From Sphingobacterium litopenaei (GTDB lineage: Bacteria > Bacteroidota > Bacteroidia > Sphingobacteriales > Sphingobacteriaceae), in the NCBI RefSeq assembly GCF_014692495.1, contig NZ_JACOIJ010000010.1:43961-107960 (forward strand): a DNA stretch of 64,000 bases, written 5' to 3'. The notes beneath the pieces were generated by a model. It made no database searches. It worked only from the letters and a program-made list of their open reading frames with translations, and was not told where the DNA came from. The translations under genes were made by a program, and so were the position numbers. Each line of letters begins with the position of its first letter. The first letter of the stretch is position 1. Shown here in pieces: positions 1 through 7,639 of this stretch.

Positions 1-17
1 CAATTAAAATATAAATA

Positions 18-872
18 ATGAAATTAATACGATTTGGTGAAGTTGGTAAAGAAAAATGTGGTGTACAGATAGAAGGTGTAAATTATGATGTTTCCGATTT
101 CGTGTCAGATTATAATGAATCTTTTTTTGAAAATGAAGGGCTAAAGAGACTACAAGACTATTTGGAAACAAATACTGAGAGACTAACTGAATTACCTAGG
201 GATTCCAGATTAGGTGCTCCGTTTTCAAGGCCTTCCAAAATTGTTTGTATTGGTTTGAATTATAAAGACCATGCAGAAGAAACAGGAGCTGCGATACCAG
301 CAGAACCTATTATTTTTATGAAATCTACCACCGCATTAATAGGTCCGAATGATACGGTAGTAATACCTAAAAACTCTAAAAAAACGGATTGGGAGGTTGA
401 ATTTGGAATTGTAATCGGCCAGAAAGCGACTTATGTAGAAGAAGCTGAAGCATTGGATTATGTGGCTGGATATGTATTACACAATGATATTTCGGAGCGT
501 GAGTTTCAAATAGAGCGTGGTGGTACTTGGGATAAAGGCAAAGGCTGTGATACTTTTGCGCCGATGGGACCTGTACTCACTACAAAAGACGAAATTCCTG
601 ATATCAATAATGTAAATCTTTGGTTGAAAGTGAATGGCAAGACATATCAAAATGGTAATACCAAGAACTTAATCTTTTCTGTTCCTTTTATTGTTTCTTA
701 TGTTTCGCAATTTATGACCTTGCTTCCAGGCGATGTTATTTCTACCGGAACTCCAGCTGGAGTGGGTCTAGGATTTAATCCGCCGATATATTTAAAAGAA
801 GGAGACGTTATTGAATTAGGAGCAGATTATTTAGGCGAGCAAAGACAAGAAGTAATTGATTATAAAAAATAA
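18..872 (+). CDS. FAH-family hydrolase, probable 2,4-diketo-3-deoxy-L-fuconate hydrolase
   Basis: Fumarylacetoacetate hydrolase fold enzyme of 284 residues, the usual length. The N-terminal cap is followed by GLNYKDH (about 79-85), the metal-binding pair in DWEVEFG (E126, E128) and HND (D157), and a C-terminal STGTPAGVG loop. Such hydrolases cleave C-C bonds of 2-oxo acids using a divalent metal; in the non-phosphorylating L-fucose or L-rhamnose routes they split the 2,4-diketo-3-deoxy acid to pyruvate and lactate. The substrate is inferred from context: a lactonase starts 6 bases after the stop and an SDR 5 bases after that. Earlier genes of the operon probably lie left of the window. Ureidoglycolate lyase or another acylpyruvase is the alternative. 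Confidence 0.85.
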   Translation: MKLIRFGEVGKEKCGVQIEGVNYDVSDFVSDYNESFFENEGLKRLQDYLETNTERLTELPRDSRLGAPFSRPSKIVCIGLNYKDHAEETGAAIPAEPIIFMKSTTALIGPNDTVVIPKNSKKTDWEVEFGIVIGQKATYVEEAEALDYVAGYVLHNDISEREFQIERGGTWDKGKGCDTFAPMGPVLTTKDEIPDINNVNLWLKVNGKTYQNGNTKNLIFSVPFIVSYVSQFMTLLPGDVISTGTPAGVGLGFNPPIYLKEGDVIELGADYLGEQRQEVIDYKK

Positions 873-878
873 AACAAT

Positions 879-1709
879 ATGCGTATAGATGCTCATCAAC
901 ATTTTTGGATTTATGATCCTGTGAGAGATTCTTGGATTACAGACGAAATGTCTACTATTCAGCGCAATTTTTTGCCAAATGATATTTCTCAAACGCTAAA
1001 AGATAATCGTATTGATGGTGTAGTGGCTGTTCAAGCTAGCGAAAGTCATCAGGAAAGCTATTTTTTGGCTGAGTTAGCGCAGGTTTACAAATTGATAAAA
1101 GGTGTTGTAGGGTGGGTAGATTTACATTCTGCACATATTGATGAATATTTAGAAGAATTCAAAAAACATGAGATTATCAAAGGTTTTAGGCATGTTATTG
1201 AGGCGGAACCCCATGGTGATTTCTTGAGTTCAGATGAATTTTTGCGCGGTATAGAAGCTCTCACAAAATACGATTATACTTACGATTTGCTGATTAGACC
1301 GCGTCATTATGCAAGTACATTGGCATGTGTAAAGGCTAATCCGAATCAAAAATTTATGCTTGATCATATTGCAAAGCCACCTATCAAATCCCAAGAGTTT
1401 GAAGAGTGGGCTTTGTTTATTGAAAGTCTAGCATCTTTTCCAAACGTATTCTGCAAAGTTTCGGGATTGGCAACAGAAGCGGATTGGACGAATTGGCGAC
1501 TGGATCATTTTACACAATATATTGATCATGTCATCAAAAGTTTTGGTAAAGATCGTGTATGTTTCGGATCAGACTGGCCGGTTTGTTTACTAGCAGCCAG
1601 TTATGAACAAAGCATCGAAATTGTTCAAGATAAATTAAAAGATTTCACAAACGAAGAACTCGATAAGTTTTGGGGACTGAATGCCGTGAAATTTTATAAT
1701 CTCAAATAA
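879..1709 (+). CDS. Amidohydrolase family 2 lactonase (probable L-fucono-/L-rhamnono-lactonase)
   Basis: A TIM-barrel metal-dependent hydrolase of 276 residues. The HxH metal motif sits at the very start (H6, H8 in DAHQHFW), an LDHIAKP segment lies mid-barrel, and GSDWPV near the C-terminus supplies the catalytic Asp. This is the L-fuconolactonase/L-rhamnonolactonase branch of amidohydrolase 2 (PF04909), which opens the aldonolactone made by sugar dehydrogenation. It lies between an FAH hydrolase and an SDR dehydrogenase with gaps of 6 and 5 bases, so one cytoplasmic pathway operon is likely. L-fucose is the favoured sugar by family and context; L-rhamnose or a related deoxysugar cannot be excluded. 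Confidence 0.87.
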   Translation: MRIDAHQHFWIYDPVRDSWITDEMSTIQRNFLPNDISQTLKDNRIDGVVAVQASESHQESYFLAELAQVYKLIKGVVGWVDLHSAHIDEYLEEFKKHEIIKGFRHVIEAEPHGDFLSSDEFLRGIEALTKYDYTYDLLIRPRHYASTLACVKANPNQKFMLDHIAKPPIKSQEFEEWALFIESLASFPNVFCKVSGLATEADWTNWRLDHFTQYIDHVIKSFGKDRVCFGSDWPVCLLAASYEQSIEIVQDKLKDFTNEELDKFWGLNAVKFYNLK

Positions 1710-1714
1710 CTAAT

Positions 1715-2503
1715 ATGGACTTAAATTTAAAAGGCAAAGTTTTCATCGTCACGGGTGGAGCAAAGGGTATTGGTAAAGGCATTGTTTTGGCGTTAGCAAA
1801 GGAGGGAGCCATTCCTGTCATTGTTGGGCGTAAACAATCCGATAATAATTTGGTAAAGGATGAGGTTGTAGCTTTAGGAGGCGAAGCCTTATGCGTTGAA
1901 GCAGAATTGTCCAATCCTGAAGAATCTAAAAAAGCAGTAGACGCCACTTTAGAGAAGTATGGTCGGATTGATGGGATTGTAAATAATGCAGGGCAAAATG
2001 ATGGAGTAGGATTGGAAAATGGTAATTATGAAGATTTTATCCAATCTTATCATAAAAATGTGGTACACTATTATTTGATTGTACATCATGCATTATCCGC
2101 TTTAAAAGAATCTAAGGGAGTAATTGTAAATATTAGTTCTAAAACGGCAGAAACAGGTCAGGGAGGTACTTCGGGTTATGCAGCATCAAATGGAGCACGC
2201 AATGCCTTAACGAGAGAATGGGCCGTTGAATTGTTACCTTACGGTATTCGTGTGAATGCCATTATAGTAGCTGAATGTGCTACTCCACAATACGATACTT
2301 GGATTCAAACATTGGATAATCCAGAGGAAACATTGAAGAAAATTACAGATCGTATCCCCTTGGAGCATCGTATGACGACTCCAGAGGAGATTGCAAATAC
2401 AGCTGTGTTTTTACTTTCCAATCGATCAAGCCATACTACGGGACAATTGGTTTATGTCGATGGGGGATATGTGCATCTTGATCGTGCTTTAATAAAAGAA
2501 TAA
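1715..2503 (+). CDS. SDR oxidoreductase, probable L-fucose dehydrogenase, with Asn in place of the YxxxK lysine
   Basis: Classical short-chain dehydrogenase of 262 residues: TGGAKGIG (13-20) for NAD(P), NNAG at 90-93, Ser141/142, and Tyr155 in the active-site motif. The motif reads YAASN, so the position of the catalytic Lys is Asn159 (codon AAT). The C-terminus has the usual GQLVYVDGG. Placed last in an operon with a lactonase and an FAH hydrolase, it probably oxidises L-fucose to the lactone, or alternatively 2-keto-3-deoxy-L-fuconate to the diketo acid. The missing Lys may be a feature of the subfamily (a proton relay without Lys) or a loss of activity. The rest of the fold is complete, which favours a working enzyme. 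Confidence 0.8.
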   Translation: MDLNLKGKVFIVTGGAKGIGKGIVLALAKEGAIPVIVGRKQSDNNLVKDEVVALGGEALCVEAELSNPEESKKAVDATLEKYGRIDGIVNNAGQNDGVGLENGNYEDFIQSYHKNVVHYYLIVHHALSALKESKGVIVNISSKTAETGQGGTSGYAASNGARNALTREWAVELLPYGIRVNAIIVAECATPQYDTWIQTLDNPEETLKKITDRIPLEHRMTTPEEIANTAVFLLSNRSSHTTGQLVYVDGGYVHLDRALIKE

Positions 2504-2505
2504 AA

Positions 2506-2536
2506 ACAAAAGGGGATTTTTAAATCCCCTTTTGTT
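2506..2536 (+). terminator. Bidirectional rho-independent terminator
   Basis: AAAAGGGGATTT and AAATCCCCTTTT form an almost perfect dyad with A-rich and T-rich flanks. It sits between the convergent SDR gene and the sensor-kinase gene and can serve both strands. Confidence 0.85.
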
Positions 2537-2542
2537 TTGCTT

Positions 2543-4645
2543 TTAATTATAGTATATCTTAGCTAAATTATCTGGATCAAATCCCTTCTCTAATATTCCA
2601 TCGAACTGGAAATTAGAATGTTTGTTATCTGCAAAACTACTTTCAGCTGAGTTTGCAAAAACTTTTGTTTGCTGAAGGTCTTTTTTAGACTTAATAGACT
2701 CCAATACGTTCCAACCTGATAATGTAGGCATGATGACGTCCGTAATTACAATATCTGGTTTTGTTTTTTCTATATAGGAAAGCGCATGCTCTGCGTCTTC
2801 AAAAAATTGAATATTCTTAAAATTGCTAAAAGCTTGTTTTGCTAATAGCAAGTTTATCTTATTATCATCAATGAAGACTATAGAAGTATCTACAGGAATT
2901 TCCTTTGTAACCCTAGATTGAATTGTAGGTTTTTTATTAGCAACAGATTTATTCATTGGAACTTGTAAAGTAAAAGTGGAGCCTTTTCCTAATTTACTTT
3001 TTACGCTAAGTTTGCCATTTATTTGCTTCGCTAAAATCTGAGATATGTGTAGTCCTAATCCAAAACCAACTTTGTTTTTTTCGCCATCGACAGTATAGTA
3101 TTTCCTAAAAACCTGATCGATTTTTTTATCGTCTATTCCTATGCCTGTATCCACTATATCTATGGATATTTTATCATTTACAATTTTGCTTTCGAGCTTA
3201 ATACTGCCTTTGTTGGTGTATTTTAAGGCATTATTAATTAAATTAGAAATTACTTGTCTAAGCCTAAATTCGTTGGATTTAATTTTTAATATAGGATCTA
3301 ATTGATTTTCGTTAATGAAAGTAAGACCTTTTTGCTCCGCTTGGTATTTATGTAAACTGAAAGTGTCGTTGATAATTTTAGAAATATATACTTCATCAAG
3401 TACCACGTCCACAGCACCAGATTCTATTTTACTTAAGTTGAGAATATCATTAACGGTATTATTGATGAGATTAATGTCGTAATTGATATTTGACAGTAAT
3501 TTGTCATCAATTTCTTCCGCTTTATTGGAAGTCAACAGCTTCATAACACCTTTCAATGAATTTAGAGGTGTACGGATCTCATGACTGATATTGGTTAATA
3601 AACTGGTTTTTTCCTCGGCTAATTGTGACGCATAGTCTTTCTCTTTTATCAATTTGTTCTCGTATTTCGATACGACATATTGATAATATATAATAAACAT
3701 CAACATTAAAAGAATCACACATAAGGCCATTATAGCATACGAGCGAAACTTTTGCGTGTTGAATTTATAGAGCACATAATCATCTTTTTCCGCTGTTCTG
3801 AATTTTAAAAATTCAATTTCTCGAATGGCTTCAATTGATTTTTTGAGTTCATTTATTAATTCATAATTGGAAGTGATGATCTTTCTTTCTTTTTCTTTGG
3901 AAAGTAGATAGACCCTTCTTAAATCTTTTATATTGCTTATATAGCTTGCTTCATTCGTACGAATGAGATTTTCAATATACTTTTGAACAATGTCGATTTG
4001 GTTTACATTTAATACCGCGGTATTATTAGTGTTGAGAACTGTATCATTTTTAGCATTGAAAATTCTCTTAAACAGATTTTGTTTTTTCTTCACTATAGTA
4101 TCTGCATCAGAATCTAGGCGCGCCAATGTATCGCTTAAAATGCGATTGATAACCGAATCACTGCTGACAATTCGATCTCTTTGGACTGTTCTTAAATTAT
4201 TATTATTCTTAGCAAAATTCTGGTCTGCGAAAATTATTAAATCGTCTATCTGCTTTTTAAGTGCTAAATATTGCATAGATAGCGATTGATCCAAAATGGC
4301 AATTTCCTTCTTTTGGACTTTGGTGTTTTGCTGCGCTGGAATAGTATCCAAAGCGTGAATTATTTGCCCTAATGTATCTAATTTACTTTGATAGGCTTTA
4401 AAATTCTTGTCATCGAAAGATATAGCATACAATCGAAATAAATTGTCTACTTCTGTGAACGTCGAGAAAAGCTCATATAACGCCGGCGATACCTTGGAAT
4501 TATGAGATTAGGCAAGATTTAATCTATTTTCAACTTGCTTATACTGTTTGTATTGTTTTATGAATATGGTGCAAAGAATACTGAAAGATACTAGGATAAC
4601 TAGCACTAACAATAATCTCAACAAAAAAGTTTTTCTAATTGGCAC
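2543..4645 (-). pseudogene. Hybrid sensor histidine kinase/response regulator interrupted by an in-frame TAA
   Basis: Read from the GTG at 4645, the frame codes a membrane anchor (residues about 8-30, very Leu/Val rich), then meets TAA at 4508-4510 (codon 46), and continues without shift as a sensor domain. A second TM follows (YAIMALCVILL...), then a HisKA domain with SHEIRTP, an HATPase domain (N, G1 DTGIGI, G2 GFGLGL), and a C-terminal receiver with IDDN and the phospho-acceptor ITDVIMP. The first possible restart after the stop is TTG at 4432, giving 629 residues without the first TM. Residues between stop and restart (NSKVSPALYELFSTF) look like real sensor sequence, so the stop is probably a recent substitution or a sequencing error. 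It lies 105 bases downstream of the GH144-like gene, same strand. The kinase core itself is intact. Confidence 0.75.
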
Positions 4646-4750
4646 GGTTTTGCTATTTGTATGCGTAAAGATATCAATAATCTATTTATTATCAATAATT
4701 CACTACAAATATATTTATTTAAATAATATAATTTTATCTAAAAAGAATAA

Positions 4751-6076
4751 TTATTTGTTATATTGAAAATTTAGTTTTTTTAATCCTTCTTTTATTTCTG
4801 GAGCATTCATAAACAAATTCCAGATAAATTGGGATCGATAATTCTCAATCATTACGATAATTGGTCCTTGATCAATAGCGAGATAACGTTGAGGAAACCA
4901 GTTCGCCGTTTCACTATAAGCATCATAAAAACCATAAGGCCCCCAAACTTTTGACTCCAGATTCTGAAACAAATAATTAGCAAAGGCGATACTTTCTTTC
5001 GGACTGTAAGGCATAGATGATAATGCTGCGGTAGGAGAAATTACGCCCTTATCATTATCTGGGTGATGGGCTTCATATCCATTAATCGAATAGCTGGCTG
5101 TTAATCCCCAACCTTTATCCGGACCATAACCTAAATAATTATTAGGATTATCATCTGCATAAGCGATATTGATACGTGTATGATTTTTAACAACCTTTCC
5201 ATAATCCACATAGTCATCTTTTAAACCATTCGGGTTTAATCCAAGAAAGCTGTAATGTGCCCAAAATAATGGACCTACTTCTCCCTGAATAGCATTATGC
5301 TTTGCTACAGTAGGTATATTATATTTTTCAATAGCTGTTTTAATTTTTCCATTTCGGGTCCAGCCATTTACATAAACTTGTTTGTCGATTGGAAAAGTAG
5401 GAGATGAGGCTGCTAATATATAGGTGATTAAGCATTCATCAAAACCTTGAATAGGATGATTCATCCCAAATTCGTGTTCTGGACTCCAATGCCAAAAGAT
5501 AACATTTGATCTGTTTGTATAATGTGCCCAATCAATTTCTTTCCATAGTTTGTGGGCTAATAGAGCGATGTCTTTCTGCTCAGGACTACCATTTTTATAG
5601 TACTCCCGAATACAAATCAGCGACTGCGCTAGAAAAGCTGTTTCTACGATATCTCCGCCATCATCTTTATTGCCAAAAGCTTTGACTTTGCCAGTAGGAC
5701 CATCATACCAATGCGCATATGCTCCTTTAAAACGTGGGATTTTATCTAGATAATTTAAAGCTTTTTTAAATCGTTCTAAGGCTTCTTGGGATTGAATAAA
5801 ATTTCTTTTTTCTGCAACCAATATACTCATCAATCCAAAACCACTACCTCCAATAGTAATCACGTCTTTATCATTCTGCGGATATACACCATCCAAATGA
5901 ATGCGTTCACGCGCAAGACCAGAAGTAGGTTCAGCACCTTCCCAAAAGTATTTAAAGGTTTGTCGCTGAATTTTGTTCAATAATTCTTCCGTCTGCTTAT
6001 CATTTTTTGGTAAGTCAGTTGTTTTACATCCTATAAGAAATAATAGTATAAAAATATATGAAGGGATTAATTTCAT
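4751..6076 (-). CDS. Glucoamylase-like (GH144-type) lipoprotein, probable beta-1,2-glucan hydrolase
   Basis: A 441-residue lipoprotein: hydrophobic N-terminus ending in LIGC (Cys17), then a single (alpha/alpha)6-type domain of the glycoamylase-like family (PF10091). Visible family segments include FKYFWEGAEP near residue 42, GFGLMS, WHWSPEHEFGMNHPI and YGFYDAYSE near the C-terminus. In Bacteroidetes this family is mostly GH144, which contains characterised beta-1,2-glucanases and sophorohydrolases. It follows a SusC/SusD pair after a 48-base gap, so it is probably the surface or periplasmic hydrolase of that locus. No GH3 beta-glucosidase accompanies it here. Family assignment is good; linkage specificity is inference. 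Confidence 0.8.
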   Translation of the reverse strand: MKLIPSYIFILLFLIGCKTTDLPKNDKQTEELLNKIQRQTFKYFWEGAEPTSGLARERIHLDGVYPQNDKDVITIGGSGFGLMSILVAEKRNFIQSQEALERFKKALNYLDKIPRFKGAYAHWYDGPTGKVKAFGNKDDGGDIVETAFLAQSLICIREYYKNGSPEQKDIALLAHKLWKEIDWAHYTNRSNVIFWHWSPEHEFGMNHPIQGFDECLITYILAASSPTFPIDKQVYVNGWTRNGKIKTAIEKYNIPTVAKHNAIQGEVGPLFWAHYSFLGLNPNGLKDDYVDYGKVVKNHTRINIAYADDNPNNYLGYGPDKGWGLTASYSINGYEAHHPDNDKGVISPTAALSSMPYSPKESIAFANYLFQNLESKVWGPYGFYDAYSETANWFPQRYLAIDQGPIIVMIENYRSQFIWNLFMNAPEIKEGLKKLNFQYNK

Positions 6077-6124
6077 GAAATATTATTAAAACCTCCTCTC
6101 AATAGAGAGGAGGAAGTTTTATAC

Positions 6125-7618
6125 TTAACTATAATCAGGGTTTTGAACTAATATTCCAGCAGATTTATCAATTTCTGGCTGTGGAATAGGGAAGAAGCGA
6201 TGTTTTAATTGGTAATTAGAATGTCCGGCGTCGCGCATGGTCTGTACATCAATATCCCAACGTATCAAATCATAGAAACGTTCGTTTTCCATACCCAATT
6301 CAACCTGTCTCTCATGTCTTATGGCGTTGCGAAGAGCAACTTGATCACGTGTTGAAATGGCTGGTAAAATGGTAGTATTGCCTCCTCGTGCACGGACTCT
6401 AACTCTTTCTAATAAATCTAAAGCTAGATCTGTATTCGCTGCCCCACCAACCTCATTAGCAGCCTCTGCTGCTAGTAATACTATATCCGCATAACGTATT
6501 ATACGTACATTGAACCATTCTCCGAAACGGCTGCCATATCGTGATCGTAAGGTAGGATTAGTATACACTTTTTTATTCCAATAATCTCTTGGTAAATTAT
6601 CGGGTAAAACTTCTCCATAAGGTTCGTTGCGTTGTCCGCTATATAATACGGTCACATCTTTACGGGGATCATCTGTTTCAAAAGCATCAAGCAAACGTTG
6701 ATTAGGAACATTCCATCCCCATCCTAAATCCCAAGCGCCAGATCCACGGACACCTTGTCTACCAGCGTAAGTAACCCCAAAATTTTGAACGCCATCGAAT
6801 AAAGCTTGAATTTCAAAGATGGATTCTTTACTATTTTCACTCTCCTCACGGAAAATCATATTATAAGGTACACTCAAATCATAAATACCGGAATTAATAA
6901 TTTGCATCGCAGAAGCTAAGCCTTCGCTGTATCTTTTACGAGCCATGAAGGTCTTGGTTTGTACAGCCAAAGCTGCTCCTCTTGTAATACGTCCTGGATG
7001 ACTTGGCCATGTTTCAGGAAGATACGCCACCGCATCGGCTAAATCTTCATCGATTTGTCTATATATATCATTGATACTTGATTTAGGAATATTAGCGGAA
7101 GCTTGATCAGTTATCTTGAAATTAATAAGAGGTATTTCCCCAAATGTTCGAACCATATTAAAATATGCCCAAGCACGTAAGAATTTGACCTCTCCAATAT
7201 TAGCTAAAGTTCCTTCTGTAGGATTATCAATAGAATCTGCTGTAGCCAATACATTATTAGCTAGATTGATTAAATTGTAATGTCCAGTCCAATAATTATT
7301 GACTAACCAATAATCCAATGGATAATTAAATTCATCAAAGATAGGACCTGCGGCAGCATTATCGCCTGAATTACTGCCTAAACTGGCATCATCCGAGCGA
7401 ATATTGTGCAGCACCACATAAGGCAAGCCACTCGTTCCTTCGCTTCTTAAACCTGCATAAGCCGCAAATACTTGACCTTCTAAGGAACCCGTAGGCATTT
7501 CTTCTTCCGTAAATCGCCCTTTCGGTTTAATATCTAACCAATCTTTACCACAGCTGCTTATGAAAAGAAGCAGGGCTATGCTTAGAATAAATTTATAAGT
7601 GTATATCGTTGTTTTCAT
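6125..7618 (-). CDS. SusD/RagB-family outer-membrane lipoprotein
   Basis: A 497-residue SusD-like glycan-binding lipoprotein with signal ending in ISSC (lipid Cys near residue 23) followed by GKDWLDIKPKG, the usual start of mature SusD proteins. The C-terminal half has RYADIVLLAAEAANEVG and IRHERQVELGMENERFYDLIRW, both hallmark blocks of the SusD/RagB C-terminal domain. It forms the lid of the TonB-dependent porin encoded 21 bases upstream and hands oligosaccharide to it. With the GH144-like gene downstream, the expected ligand is a beta-glucan fragment such as a beta-1,2-gluco-oligosaccharide; this is inferred only from context. Confidence 0.92.
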   Translation of the reverse strand: MKTTIYTYKFILSIALLLFISSCGKDWLDIKPKGRFTEEEMPTGSLEGQVFAAYAGLRSEGTSGLPYVVLHNIRSDDASLGSNSGDNAAAGPIFDEFNYPLDYWLVNNYWTGHYNLINLANNVLATADSIDNPTEGTLANIGEVKFLRAWAYFNMVRTFGEIPLINFKITDQASANIPKSSINDIYRQIDEDLADAVAYLPETWPSHPGRITRGAALAVQTKTFMARKRYSEGLASAMQIINSGIYDLSVPYNMIFREESENSKESIFEIQALFDGVQNFGVTYAGRQGVRGSGAWDLGWGWNVPNQRLLDAFETDDPRKDVTVLYSGQRNEPYGEVLPDNLPRDYWNKKVYTNPTLRSRYGSRFGEWFNVRIIRYADIVLLAAEAANEVGGAANTDLALDLLERVRVRARGGNTTILPAISTRDQVALRNAIRHERQVELGMENERFYDLIRWDIDVQTMRDAGHSNYQLKHRFFPIPQPEIDKSAGILVQNPDYS

Positions 7619-7639
7619 AATTACTTACTTAAATGCTTG

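Noticed and set aside
4548..4766. Plus-strand open frame of 72 residues beside the sensor kinase
   Set aside because: It is antisense to the kinase's N-terminal anchor and its composition follows from the AT-rich leader; no motif or signal supports it.
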